Below are positions 1 through 8,830 of a stretch of 64,000 nt of DNA, in pieces. Every line of letters begins with the position of its first letter. The first letter of the stretch is position 1. Source of the DNA: Paraburkholderia lycopersici (GTDB lineage Bacteria; Pseudomonadota; Gammaproteobacteria; Burkholderiales; Burkholderiaceae); contig NZ_FMYQ01000008.1 in assembly GCF_900096975.1 (NCBI RefSeq), positions 160,987 through 224,986 on the forward strand, written 5' to 3'. Under the pieces are notes generated by a model. It did no database searches and was not told the origin of the DNA. It was given only the letters and a program-made list of their open reading frames with translations. The translations under genes were made by a program, and so were the position numbers.

Positions 1-1
1 T

Positions 2-3000
2 GTGTTCGATACCCTTTACGCGGAAGGCCAGCGCCGCTACGTCGAAACGTTCAGCGCCTACGCGCGCCAGTTCCTCGACCGCATGGACCGGCCGCAGGTC
101 GATCGCGTCGACGGCGTGCCGCCCGCCATCGCCATCGACCAGACGAACCCCGTGCGCAGCTCGCGTTCTACGGTCGGCACGATGACCGAGTTGAACGATC
201 ATCTGAAGCTGCTTTACGCGCGCGCCGCCAGTCTGTTCGACCGCGTAACGGCGCAGCCCGTGCGGCACGATACGCCCGAGACGATTTACGCCGAGCTGAT
301 GGCGCGAACCGCTGTCGGCGATCCGCGGCTCGTGCTCACGTTTCCGGTCGAGTTGCCCGATACGACGACCGAGGAAGAAGTCGCGCAATGGCTCTCCGCG
401 AGCGGCTATACGCGCGTGCAGGCGCAGCGCGAGGTGAAGACCGCCGACGGCACGCGCAAGCTGCTCGACGTGGTCGCCGACCGTTTCCGCATGCAGAACG
501 TCGAGAAGAGCCGCGCGATCGAGGCGATCGAAGCGTCGCTCAGGCGCGGCGGCGGTCGCGTGAACGTCCATGTGCTGCCCGACAGCGGAGCCGATGCGCA
601 AGCCGAGCCGCAGATCTGGCGCTTCTCGACCGGCCTGCATTGCCCCGACAGCGACCTGCGCTACGCCGACCCGCAACCCGCGCTGTTCTCGTTCAATTCC
701 GCCTATGGCGCCTGCGACGCGTGCCGCGGCTTTGGCCGCGTGATCGGCGTGGACTGGGGGCTCGTGATCCCCGACGAGCGCAAAACGCTGCGCGGCGGCG
801 CGATCAAGCCGTTGCAAACGCCCGCGTGGAAGGAATGCCAGGACGATTTGATGCGCTATGCCGCAAAGGCCGGCATTCCGCGCGATACGGCATGGTCCGA
901 ACTCACCCGGGCGCAGCGCGATTGGGTCATCAACGGCGCGCCCGACTGGAAAGGTAGCTGGCAAACGCAGTGGTACGGCGTGAAGCGCTTCTTCCAGTAT
1001 CTGGAATCGAAGGCCTACAAGATGCACATTCGCGTGCTGCTGTCGAAGTACCGCAGCTACACGCCGTGCGAAACGTGCGGCGGCGCGCGCCTGAAAACCG
1101 AGTCCCTGCTGTGGCGTCTCGGCACGCAGCAGAACGCCGACGAAGTGCTCGCGCCGTCCGCGCGCTTCCTGCCGCACGGCGTGGAGTGGGCGCGCGCGCA
1201 GCTCGAAGCGCTGCCGGGCCTCACCGTGCACGACGTCATGCTGCTGCCGATCGAGCGCATTCGGCGCTTCTTCGACACTCTTTCGCTTTCCTCAGCATTG
1301 CTCGACGATGCGCTGAAGCTGCTGCTTGCCGAAGTGCGCACGCGCCTGAAGTATCTCTGCGACGTGGGCCTCGGCTACCTCACGCTCGACCGCCAGAGCC
1401 GCACGCTCTCGGGCGGCGAAGTGCAGCGCATCAACCTGACCACGGCACTCGGAACGTCGCTCACGAAAACGCTGTTCGTGCTCGACGAGCCGAGCATCGG
1501 CCTGCATCCGCGCGACCTCAACCGGATCGTCGAAGCGATGCACCGGTTGCGCGACGCGGGCAATACGCTCGTCGTGGTCGAGCACGATCCTTCGGTCATG
1601 CTCGCTGCCGACCGTCTCATCGACATGGGCCCCGGCCCCGGCGAGCGTGGTGGCACGATCGTCTACGACGGCACGCCCGACGACATCCGCTCCTCGGGCA
1701 CCTTGACCGGCGAATACCTGGGCGGCCGTCGCGCCGTGGCCGACGCCTCGCACTGGGAACGCCGCCCTGTGGACGCCGCGACGCCGAGCCTGCTGCTCGA
1801 AGGCGCGAGCGAGCACAACCTGCGCGACGTGACCGTGCAGATTCCGCTGCAGCGCCTCGTTTGCGTGACGGGCGTATCGGGTTCGGGCAAGTCGACGCTC
1901 GTGCAGGACGTGCTGTATCCCGCATTGGCGCGTCATCTCGGCAAGGCCACCGAAGCTCCGGGCACGTTCCGCAAGCTGAGCGGCGCGGAGCAGATCAGCG
2001 ACGCCGTGTTCGTCGACCAGTCGCCGATCGGCAAGACGGCGCGTTCGAATCCGGCCAGCTATGTCGGCGCGTTCGACGAGATCCGCAAGCTGTTTGCCAA
2101 GGCGGCGCTCGCAAAGCAGCGCGGCTATACGGCGGGCATGTTCAGCTTCAACTCGGGCGAAGGGCGCTGCCCGACCTGCGGCGGCTCGGGCTTCGAGCAC
2201 ATCGAAATGCAGTTCCTGAGCGATGTCTATCTGCGCTGTCCCGATTGCGATGGCAGCCGCTACCGCGCGGAAGTGCTCGAAGTGAAGATCGAACGCGGCG
2301 GCCGCACGCTTTCGGTAGCGGACGTGCTCGACCTCACGGTGAGCGAAGCGGTGCGATGCTTCGCTGAGGATGCCGAAGTACTGCGCGTGCTGCAGCCGAT
2401 CGTGGACGTGGGGCTCGAATACGTGAAGCTCGGCCAGCCGGTGCCGACACTCTCGGGCGGCGAGGCGCAGCGCCTCAAGCTTGCGGGCTATCTCGCCGAG
2501 ACGGCGCAGTCGCGCGGCAAGGATGCGGGCGGCCGCCTCTTCATGTTCGACGAGCCGACCACAGGTTTGCATTTCGACGACATCGCCAAGCTCATGCGCG
2601 CGTTCGGCAAGCTGCTCGCGGGCGGTCATTCGCTGCTCGTCATCGAACACAATCTCGACGTGATCCGCGCGGCCGACTGGCTGATCGATCTCGGCCCGGA
2701 AGGCGGCGATGCGGGCGGCGAGATCGTCTGCGTCGGCACGCCCGACGACGCGATTGCGTGCCAGCGATCGCACACGGGCGCGGCGCTCGAGCGCTACGAA
2801 GCACAACTGCGCAGCGGCGCCGAGCCGTTGCTCGCCGAAGAAGAGGGCGTGGCGCTGCAAACCGCGTTGCGCGCGGCGCAGGCGCGCCGCGAAGTCCAGG
2901 GCGAGGACGTGGTGCGCATCGTGAACGCGCGCGAGCATAACCTCAAGGCGCTCGACGTCGATATTCCGCACGGTCGCTTCAACGTCATCACGGGCGTGTC

Positions 3001-5758
3001 GGGTTCGGGCAAATCCACGCTCGCGTTCGATATCCTCTTTCACGAGGGGCAGCGTCGCTACCTGGAATCGCTCAACGCCTACGCGCGCTCGATCGTGCAG
3101 CCCGCGGGCCGCCCCGAAGTCGATGCCGTGTACGGCATTCCGCCGACCGTCGCGATCGAGCAGCGCCTGTCGCGCGGCGGCCGCAAGAGCACGGTCGCCA
3201 CGACCTCCGAGGTGTGGCACTTCCTGCGTCTGCTTTACGTGAAGCTCGGCGTGCAGCACTGCGTGCATGACGGCACGCCCGTCACGTCGCAAAGCGTCGA
3301 TGCGATCGTCGCACAACTGCTGCGCGAGCATCGCGGCCAGCATGTCGGTCTGCTCGCGCCGCTCGTCGTCAATCGCAAGGGCGTGTACACCGATCTCGCG
3401 AAGTGGGCGAAGGCGCGCGGCAACACGCATTTGCGCGTGGACGGGGAATTCGTGCCCGTCGCGCCATGGCCCAGGCTCGATCGCTTCCGCGAACACACCA
3501 TCGAATTGCCGGTGGGCGATCTCGTGATCGAGCCCGAAAACGAGGCGCAATTGCGCTCGATGCTCGACGCAACGCTCGAGGCGGGCAAGGGTATCGTGCA
3601 TCTGCTCGCGCCGCTCGACGGCCTCGATCGTGCGCTCGGCAACGGCGGCTCGACGGCGCACATCGGCGCCGTGAAAGTGCTTTCCACGCGGCGCGCTTGC
3701 CCTGTGTGCGGCACGAGCTATCCCGAGCTCGATCCGCGCATGTTCTCGTATAACAGCAAGCACGGCTGGTGCACGACCTGCGTCGGCACGGGCCTCGCGC
3801 TCACGCGCGAGCAGCGCGCCGCCTACGACGACACCATCGTCGCCGAAGACGGACGCGGACGCGAGCAGACGCTGCCTTCGGAAGAGCAGGAGCCCGAAGG
3901 CATGGTCGACGAGCCGTGCCACGATTGCGGCGGCACGCGACTGAATCCGGTGGCGCGCGCCGTGACGTTCGACGCGCATCCGATCGTCGATGTCGCGCAA
4001 TGGACCGTTGCGGATACGCGCCGCTGGATCGATGCGCTGAAGCTCGACGGGCGCGACGCGCAGATCGCGCGCGACGTGGTCAGCGAGATCCGCAGCCGTC
4101 TGCAGTTCCTCGAGGAAGTCGGGCTTGGCTATCTGAGCCTCGATCGCGCCGCGCCGAGTCTTTCGGGCGGCGAGGCGCAGCGCATTCGTCTCGCGGCGCA
4201 ACTGGGCAGCAATTTGCAGGGCGTGTGCTACGTGCTCGACGAGCCGACCATCGGTCTGCATCCGCGCGACAACCAGATCCTGCTCGACGCGCTGCGCAAC
4301 CTTGGCGAGAAGGGCAACACGCTCGTCGTCGTCGAGCACGACGAGGACACGATCCGGCGCGCCGATCACATCATCGATATCGGACCGAGCGCGGGCAAGC
4401 GCGGCGGCCGCGTGGTCGCGCAGGGCAGCGTCGCGGATCTCGCGGCGCAGGCCGATTCGCTCACGGGCCGCTATCTCGCGCAGCCGATCCAGCACCCGCT
4501 GCAGCCGCGCCGCGAAGTGCGTCCCGCGCGCGCGGGACGCGAGGCGGTGCCGGGCCAATGGCTCACGGTGCACGGCGGCAAGCTGCACAATCTGCGCAAC
4601 GTCACCGCGCAGATTCCGCTCGGGCGCCTCGTGGCCATTACCGGCGTGAGCGGTTCCGGCAAGTCCACGCTCGCACGCGACGTGCTGCTTTCCAACCTGC
4701 TCGACGCGGTGGGGCGCTCGGTACTTTCGTCGCCGGCCGTGCGCCGCGCGCGCAAGGCCGCGAAAGAGCGCGCGCCGAGCGCGGCGGAACGCCGTTCGAG
4801 CGTGCTTGCGCGCGCGAGCGCCAAGCCGAAGCTGGAGGTTTCGCATAGCTGGCAGGGCTGCGATTCCATCAGCGGATGGGAGAGCATCGACCGCGTGCTC
4901 GAAGTCGATCAGACGCCGATCGGTAAAACGCCGCGCTCGTGTCCCGCCACCTATATCGGCGTGTGGGACGCGATTCGCCGGCTCTTTGCCGGGACGCTCG
5001 AGGCGCGCGCCCGCGGTTACAGTGCGTCGCGCTTCTCGTTCAACACCGGCGACGGACGTTGTCCCGCGTGCGAAGGCCAGGGCGTGCGCACCATCGGCAT
5101 GAGTTTCCTGCCCGACGTGAAGGTTCCGTGCGACGTGTGCCACGGCCAGCGCTTCAATCCCGAAACGTTGGCGGTGACGTGGCGCGGCCGGAACATCGGC
5201 GAAGTACTGACGATGGAAATCGACGAGGCCGTGGAGTTCTTCGCGTCGATCACGAATATTTCGCATCCGCTGCAACTCATGAAGGACGTGGGTCTCGGCT
5301 ATCTCACGCTCGGCCAGCCTTCGCCCACGCTTTCCGGCGGCGAGGCGCAGCGCATCAAGCTCGTGACCGAGCTGTCCAAGGTGCGCGACGACGTCACGCG
5401 GCGCGGCCAGAAGGCGCCGCACACGCTCTATGTGCTCGACGAGCCGACGGTCGGCCTGCACATGGCCGACGTGGCGCGACTCATCAGCGTGCTGCACCGG
5501 CTTACGGACTCGGGGCATAGCGTCGTGGTGATCGAGCACGACCTCGACGTGATCGCCGAGGCCGACTGGATCATCGACCTCGGGCCCGAAGGCGGCGTGG
5601 GGGGCGGCACCATCGTCGCCGCCGCCGATCCCGAAGCGCTCGCGAAGGTGCCGGCGAGCCATACCGGTGTGGCGCTTGCGCCGGTGCTCGCGCGTGGCCG
5701 GAGCCGCGCCGAAGTTGCCGATCGGAAACCGGCGGCCGACCGGCGAGCGGCAAGCTAA
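2..5758 (+). CDS. Double-length UvrA-family excinuclease ATPase (5' end outside window)
   Basis: UvrA-family ATPases find DNA lesions and load UvrB in nucleotide excision repair. This reading frame has 1918 codons inside the window, about twice a normal UvrA (~940 aa), and it is open at the left edge. The visible part starts just after where the first Walker A should be, so the true start lies upstream. Three Walker A motifs (GVSGSGKS) are visible near residues 623, 998 and 1546. Four LSGGE signatures are visible near 469, 817, 1386 and 1777. Each signature is followed by a Walker B of the LDEP or FDEP type. CxxC zinc-finger pairs recur in both halves. The arrangement is two UvrA units in tandem in one polypeptide, a form known as a second UvrA in some proteobacteria. 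Normal UvrA function is likely but not certain. It is followed by a strong GC hairpin. Confidence 0.93.
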   Translation: MFDTLYAEGQRRYVETFSAYARQFLDRMDRPQVDRVDGVPPAIAIDQTNPVRSSRSTVGTMTELNDHLKLLYARAASLFDRVTAQPVRHDTPETIYAELMARTAVGDPRLVLTFPVELPDTTTEEEVAQWLSASGYTRVQAQREVKTADGTRKLLDVVADRFRMQNVEKSRAIEAIEASLRRGGGRVNVHVLPDSGADAQAEPQIWRFSTGLHCPDSDLRYADPQPALFSFNSAYGACDACRGFGRVIGVDWGLVIPDERKTLRGGAIKPLQTPAWKECQDDLMRYAAKAGIPRDTAWSELTRAQRDWVINGAPDWKGSWQTQWYGVKRFFQYLESKAYKMHIRVLLSKYRSYTPCETCGGARLKTESLLWRLGTQQNADEVLAPSARFLPHGVEWARAQLEALPGLTVHDVMLLPIERIRRFFDTLSLSSALLDDALKLLLAEVRTRLKYLCDVGLGYLTLDRQSRTLSGGEVQRINLTTALGTSLTKTLFVLDEPSIGLHPRDLNRIVEAMHRLRDAGNTLVVVEHDPSVMLAADRLIDMGPGPGERGGTIVYDGTPDDIRSSGTLTGEYLGGRRAVADASHWERRPVDAATPSLLLEGASEHNLRDVTVQIPLQRLVCVTGVSGSGKSTLVQDVLYPALARHLGKATEAPGTFRKLSGAEQISDAVFVDQSPIGKTARSNPASYVGAFDEIRKLFAKAALAKQRGYTAGMFSFNSGEGRCPTCGGSGFEHIEMQFLSDVYLRCPDCDGSRYRAEVLEVKIERGGRTLSVADVLDLTVSEAVRCFAEDAEVLRVLQPIVDVGLEYVKLGQPVPTLSGGEAQRLKLAGYLAETAQSRGKDAGGRLFMFDEPTTGLHFDDIAKLMRAFGKLLAGGHSLLVIEHNLDVIRAADWLIDLGPEGGDAGGEIVCVGTPDDAIACQRSHTGAALERYEAQLRSGAEPLLAEEEGVALQTALRAAQARREVQGEDVVRIVNAREHNLKALDVDIPHGRFNVITGVSGSGKSTLAFDILFHEGQRRYLESLNAYARSIVQPAGRPEVDAVYGIPPTVAIEQRLSRGGRKSTVATTSEVWHFLRLLYVKLGVQHCVHDGTPVTSQSVDAIVAQLLREHRGQHVGLLAPLVVNRKGVYTDLAKWAKARGNTHLRVDGEFVPVAPWPRLDRFREHTIELPVGDLVIEPENEAQLRSMLDATLEAGKGIVHLLAPLDGLDRALGNGGSTAHIGAVKVLSTRRACPVCGTSYPELDPRMFSYNSKHGWCTTCVGTGLALTREQRAAYDDTIVAEDGRGREQTLPSEEQEPEGMVDEPCHDCGGTRLNPVARAVTFDAHPIVDVAQWTVADTRRWIDALKLDGRDAQIARDVVSEIRSRLQFLEEVGLGYLSLDRAAPSLSGGEAQRIRLAAQLGSNLQGVCYVLDEPTIGLHPRDNQILLDALRNLGEKGNTLVVVEHDEDTIRRADHIIDIGPSAGKRGGRVVAQGSVADLAAQADSLTGRYLAQPIQHPLQPRREVRPARAGREAVPGQWLTVHGGKLHNLRNVTAQIPLGRLVAITGVSGSGKSTLARDVLLSNLLDAVGRSVLSSPAVRRARKAAKERAPSAAERRSSVLARASAKPKLEVSHSWQGCDSISGWESIDRVLEVDQTPIGKTPRSCPATYIGVWDAIRRLFAGTLEARARGYSASRFSFNTGDGRCPACEGQGVRTIGMSFLPDVKVPCDVCHGQRFNPETLAVTWRGRNIGEVLTMEIDEAVEFFASITNISHPLQLMKDVGLGYLTLGQPSPTLSGGEAQRIKLVTELSKVRDDVTRRGQKAPHTLYVLDEPTVGLHMADVARLISVLHRLTDSGHSVVVIEHDLDVIAEADWIIDLGPEGGVGGGTIVAAADPEALAKVPASHTGVALAPVLARGRSRAEVADRKPAADRRAAS

Positions 5759-5776
5759 ACGGTTTATCGCCGGGCT

Positions 5777-5805
5777 GCGCAGCGGGCCGCAAAGGCCCGC
5801 TGCGC
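5777..5805 (+). terminator. GC-rich hairpin after the uvrA-like gene
   Basis: A perfect 12-bp stem (5777-5788 with 5794-5805) has a 5-nt loop and lies 18 bases after the stop codon. Only a very short T stretch follows, so it may be a weak terminator or a 3' stabilising hairpin. Confidence 0.5.
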
Positions 5806-5816
5806 CTTGAAACCGC

Positions 5817-5846
5817 TTGATCTGTGCCGCGCGCGCAAGGTATGAT
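5817..5846 (+). promoter_or_regulatory. Sigma70-like promoter of the putative small RNA
   Basis: A TTGATC -35 box at 5817-5822 and a TATGAT -10 box at 5841-5846 are separated by 18 bases. The predicted transcription start is near 5853. There is no start codon with a ribosome-binding site between here and the terminator at 5971. Confidence 0.6.
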
Positions 5847-5852
5847 GGGCTC

Positions 5853-6006
5853 CGCTTGCAGCAAACGGTCTCTCACCTGTAGCGGCGTCACCTGGCGAGC
5901 GGAGCAGCGGACTACAGATCCCCTCCGAACTGGTCGCGGGTTCCACACCCAGACCCCTCATCAGTGCAGCAAGGCTTCGCAGTTTGCTCGCGAAGCCTTT
6001 GTCTTT
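5853..6006 (+). ncRNA. Putative structured small RNA or leader, about 150 nt
   Basis: The segment lies between a good promoter (5817-5846) and a good intrinsic terminator (5971-6006). It carries self-complementary stretches: CTGTAG at 5877-5882 pairs with CTACAG at 5912-5917. GCTCCGCT at 5849-5856 could pair with AGCGGAGC at 5898-5905, although its first bases may lie before the transcription start. These two pairings cross, so they are either alternatives or a pseudoknot. It does not match 4.5S, tmRNA or a tRNA that I can recognise. It could be a free sRNA, or a leader of the H-NS-like gene at 6078 with an attenuator. The class is unknown. Confidence 0.45.
5971..6006 (+). terminator. Intrinsic terminator of the putative sRNA
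   Basis: A perfect 10-bp stem (5971-5980 with 5990-5999) with a 9-nt loop is followed by TGTCTTTTC. It lies 70 bases before the next start codon, so it would cut transcription ahead of the H-NS-like gene. Confidence 0.65.
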
Positions 6007-6077
6007 TCAGGGAAGACGATTCGATGCCGATCGTTGTATCGGCGCCTTGCCCTTGACGAAGCGAGAGGAATTAATCG

Positions 6078-6308
6078 ATGTTCGACCTCGATGGAGAGGC
6101 GCGCGAACGGCTCATCGTGTGGATTCGACGCCGCATGGAAGAGTACGGCATTACGCTCGAAGAGCTTGAAGCGTCCATTGCCGAAAGCGAGAAACTACCG
6201 AAGTACCGCGACGCATACGGGAATACCTGGAATGGCGAAGGTGAAATGCCGTCCTGGCTATTACGCTATAAGCACGCGGGACAGGATATCGAGCATTTTC
6301 GCTGCTAG
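6078..6308 (+). CDS. Short H-NS-family DNA-binding protein
   Basis: The 76-residue product ends in the H-NS-type C-terminal domain: KYRD at 41-44, then TWNGEGEMPSWL, then an AGQ helix and a terminal HFR. In H-NS proteins this domain holds the DNA-binding loop with a G-R-G-R or Q-G-R core, and the N-terminal helix oligomerises. Here the N-terminal part is only about 38 residues, and the loop reads NGEGEMP, acidic rather than basic. Similar acidic variants occur in Burkholderiaceae, so this is a subfamily trait rather than a mutation. It may bind DNA weakly or act by mixing with full-length H-NS. The start ATG has a GAGAGGAA ribosome site upstream. Its own promoter is not evident between the terminator at 5971 and the start. 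Confidence 0.8.
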   Translation: MFDLDGEARERLIVWIRRRMEEYGITLEELEASIAESEKLPKYRDAYGNTWNGEGEMPSWLLRYKHAGQDIEHFRC

Positions 6309-6484
6309 CCGCGACAGTGCACGAAGGTGCGCCGGCGTTGCCGTTCGACCGTTCGCGGCGCATGCCGCAAAGCACGCGCGCTGCTGCTGCGCCCAGTATT
6401 ATTCAGCATGGTTTTAAAATGCCTTTCGGCGCGGTACCGATATTAATCGCGTCCCTGTAATCTGATGCCCCAGTCTGGAGCGTA

Positions 6485-6577
6485 ATGATTTACGCATTGG
6501 CTTTCGGCGACCACGTTTGGTGGCTGCTTCTGGCAATTGGCGGCATTTGCGCCTGCGTGATCCGTCAGACTTTTTGA
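6485..6577 (+). CDS. Possible 30-residue membrane peptide
   Basis: A short frame with a TGGAG ribosome site five bases before ATG encodes 30 residues. Most of it is a single hydrophobic stretch with two tryptophans and two cysteines, and it ends in a basic RQTF tail. That is the pattern of small single-pass membrane proteins. It sits alone in the 345-base gap between the H-NS-like gene and the NnrU-family gene. No family is recognised, and at this length chance is a real alternative. The rest of the gap shows nothing I can name. Confidence 0.3.
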   Translation: MIYALAFGDHVWWLLLAIGGICACVIRQTF

Positions 6578-6653
6578 AATCGCCGGTTGGCCGCGCGATC
6601 AAGCTGCGCGACAATCTCGCCCATTCCGTTCATGCTGCGGCAGGGAGGTTGTC

Positions 6654-7232
6654 ATGGCGATACTCGTGCTGGGCCTCGTGATTTTCATCGGCGTACATTC
6701 GATTCGCATCGTGGCCGCCCCGTGGCGCGCCGCACAGATCGAGCGCTTTGGCCCGCAAGCGTGGCGAGGCGCGTTCGCGGTGCTCTCGATTCTGGGCATC
6801 GTGCTTACCGTCCATGGTTATGGCCTGTCGCGCCGCTACCCGGTGCCGGTCTGGTTGCCGCCTTTCTGGACGGCCCACATTACCGCGCTTCTCACCGCCA
6901 TCGCCTTCATCATGATCGTGGCGGCATATGTGCCCGGCAATCACCTCAAGCGCGCGCTCGGTCAGCCGTTCGTGACGGGTATCGCGGTGTGGGCCTTCGC
7001 GCATCTGCTCGCCAATGGCACGCTCAACGACATCGTGCTCTTCGCGGTTTTTCTCGTGTGGGCGCTGATCGAGCTTCGCGTCGAGAACCGGCGCGATCGC
7101 GAGGCGGGCGTCGTCTATCCGCCCGCACAGGTGTCGCGCGATGCCGTGGTCGTCGTGATCGGGCTCGCGGCCTGGGCCGTATTCGCCTTCTGGCTGCATG
7201 GCGTGCTGATCGGCGTCCGGCCGCTCGGCTGA
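6654..7232 (+). CDS. NnrU-family integral membrane protein
   Basis: The 192-residue protein has about five or six hydrophobic segments and fits the NnrU family by length and pattern: an H-S-x-R motif near residue 15, a central HL-NG region near 120, and short loops between helices. NnrU was described in denitrifiers near nitric oxide reductase and is also related to the isomerase of carotenoid pathways. In Burkholderiaceae it is usually found without denitrification genes, as here. The biochemical role is not known. The start follows a GGGAGG sequence (AGGGAGGTTGTC-ATG). It stands alone between the H-NS region and the convergent pcaHG operon. Confidence 0.8.
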   Translation: MAILVLGLVIFIGVHSIRIVAAPWRAAQIERFGPQAWRGAFAVLSILGIVLTVHGYGLSRRYPVPVWLPPFWTAHITALLTAIAFIMIVAAYVPGNHLKRALGQPFVTGIAVWAFAHLLANGTLNDIVLFAVFLVWALIELRVENRRDREAGVVYPPAQVSRDAVVVVIGLAAWAVFAFWLHGVLIGVRPLG

Positions 7233-7293
7233 AAGGCGCGGTAAGCCGCAAGCCAGGTACAGGCCAGGTACAAGCGGGCCCAAGGCGAGCCGC

Positions 7294-7323
7294 AAAAAAA
7301 GAAGCCTGCGCATGGCAGGCTTC
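7294..7323 (-). terminator. Intrinsic terminator of pcaHG
   Basis: A 9-bp stem (7301-7309 with 7315-7323) with a 5-nt loop is followed on the minus strand by a run of seven T (7294-7300). It lies about 110 bases past the pcaG stop, in the convergent gap with the NnrU-family gene. Confidence 0.75.
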
Positions 7324-7435
7324 GCAAGGTACGGCTCGGAGTTCCGCGATCAGATCGCAGTGGAACGATCATAGGGCCAGTTCATGAAAGGCGTGTGAAA
7401 GTGCAGACAATTCGGTCCGCGCCCGCCCCGATTCA

Positions 7436-8023
7436 TCACAGATCGAAGAACACCGTTTCGCATTCGCCTTGCATGCGGATGTCGAACGTATAGACGATGC
7501 TGCCGGCCTGCTCGCTGCGGCGCGCGACGAGCGTGTCTCGGCGGGCTTCGGGCACTGCGGCGAGCACCGGGTCTTCGGCGTTGGCGGCGGCTTCGTCTTC
7601 GAAGTAAATGCGCGTGAACGTGTGCGTGAGCATCCCGCGCATCATCACGATCACATTCAGATGCGGGGCTTCCCCGGCGGCCTCGCTGCCTGGCTTGACG
7701 GTGCGCACGACGAAGCGGTGTTGCGGATCCGCGCCCGTGCCCACGCGCGCAAAACCGCGGAAGCCGTTTTGCGCGATTTCCTCGCGCGAAGCCGGATAGC
7801 GGCCGTTCGCGTCGACCTGCGAAAACTCGAGCATCGCGTCGAACACGGCGTTGCCGTCGCCGTCGAGCACGCGGCCGATCAGCGTGATGTGCTCGCCCGG
7901 CGTTTCGGGCCCGGCCACGTCGGCCGTGAAGAGGCTCTTCAGATCGAAATCGTATTGTTGCGGACACAGGCCGTAGGCGAAGTACGGGCCGACGGTTTGC
8001 GAGGGCGTTTCCTTGAGTGCCAT
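7436..8023 (-). CDS. pcaG: Protocatechuate 3,4-dioxygenase alpha subunit
   Basis: The alpha subunit pairs with PcaH to open the protocatechuate ring between the two hydroxyls, giving beta-carboxy-cis,cis-muconate in the beta-ketoadipate pathway. The 195-residue product has the family length. The N-terminus (SQTVGPYFAYGL) and the C-terminal APHLNVIVMMRGML block are characteristic. As in other alpha subunits, it lacks the iron-ligand His-x-His set carried by the beta subunit. The start lies three bases after the pcaH stop, and its GGAGCG ribosome site overlaps the end of pcaH, so translation of the two subunits is probably coupled. Confidence 0.95.
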   Translation of the reverse strand: MALKETPSQTVGPYFAYGLCPQQYDFDLKSLFTADVAGPETPGEHITLIGRVLDGDGNAVFDAMLEFSQVDANGRYPASREEIAQNGFRGFARVGTGADPQHRFVVRTVKPGSEAAGEAPHLNVIVMMRGMLTHTFTRIYFEDEAAANAEDPVLAAVPEARRDTLVARRSEQAGSIVYTFDIRMQGECETVFFDL

Positions 8024-8026
8024 GGT

Positions 8027-8731
8027 TCAACGCTCCGTGGGGGTTTGGTTCGGACCGCGCAGCACGACGTCGAATTCGTAGCCGAGTGCGAAGCCTTCTT
8101 CGGTGACGTCGAGCGAGAAACGCGAGATCAGGCGTTCGCGTGCGTGCTCTGGCGTGCCCTGGAAGATCGGGTCGAACGCGAGCAGCGGGTCGCCGGGGAA
8201 ATACATCTGCGTCACGAGGCGCGAGCCGAAGTAGTCGCCGAACAGCGAGAAGTGGATGTGATTCGGACGCCACGCATTCGGATGATTCCCCCAGGGATAC
8301 GCGCCCGGCTTGATCGTGAGGAAGCGATAGCGGCCGTCGTTGTCGGTGATCGCGCGGCCCGCACCGAGGAAGTTCGGGTCGAGAGGCGCGTCGTGCTGGT
8401 CCTGCTTGTGGACGTAGCGGCCGGCGGCGTTGGCCTGCCAGATTTCCACGAGCGTGTTGCGTACCGGCTTGCCGCCTTCGTCGAGCACCCGGCCCGTCAC
8501 GACGATGCGCTCGCCGAGCGGCGCGCCGTTCCTCGCGGCGTTGCGCGTGAGATCGTGATCGAGCGCGCCGAGGTCGTCGGTGCCATACACGGGCGCATGC
8601 TGGTTGCGCAGCTTTTCCTTCAGCGCAATGAGCGGGAGCGTGGGTCCGCGTTTGACCGACGAACGATACGGCGGATAAACGTACGCGGGATGCGAGTCGA
8701 AGTCGCGCGGCGACAGGATGGACTCGTCCAT
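8027..8731 (-). CDS. pcaH: Protocatechuate 3,4-dioxygenase beta subunit
   Basis: The beta subunit holds the non-haem Fe(III) of the intradiol ring-cleaving dioxygenase. The 234-residue product matches the usual length. The block PGAYPW followed by RPNHIHFS carries one tyrosinate ligand and the His-x-His pair, and an upstream GRYVHKQDQ region carries the other tyrosine. I chose ATG at 8731 because an AGGAGA site lies directly upstream and the N-terminus then matches the family. A longer frame continues upstream but runs through the promoter region. It is first in the pcaHG operon and divergent from pcaQ. The later pathway genes (pcaBCDIJ) are not in this window. Confidence 0.96.
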   Translation of the reverse strand: MDESILSPRDFDSHPAYVYPPYRSSVKRGPTLPLIALKEKLRNQHAPVYGTDDLGALDHDLTRNAARNGAPLGERIVVTGRVLDEGGKPVRNTLVEIWQANAAGRYVHKQDQHDAPLDPNFLGAGRAITDNDGRYRFLTIKPGAYPWGNHPNAWRPNHIHFSLFGDYFGSRLVTQMYFPGDPLLAFDPIFQGTPEHARERLISRFSLDVTEEGFALGYEFDVVLRGPNQTPTER

Positions 8732-8830
8732 GGGATGTCTCCTCGGTGGATTGGATTTTGGGGAAGGAGGCTCGTCGCCGAAGTGCGAATACGGTGCGAG
8801 CCGGTGCAGCCACTTTATCCAATGCGAAAA

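Noticed and set aside
1292..5662. Very long minus-strand open frame antisense to the uvrA-like gene
   Set aside because: It mirrors the coding frame of a GC-rich gene, is rich in Arg, Ala and His, and shows no domain; the plus-strand product has four ABC signatures.
5849..5960. Possible 4.5S RNA or tRNA-like piece (AGCAGC and GGGTTC motifs)
   Set aside because: The conserved GGAA-type loop of 4.5S RNA and a complete tRNA cloverleaf with anticodon arm are both missing.
5824..6417. Open frame crossing the putative small RNA and the H-NS-like gene
   Set aside because: It runs through a promoter and terminator and has no family match, whereas the H-NS-like frame at 6078 has a ribosome site and domain.
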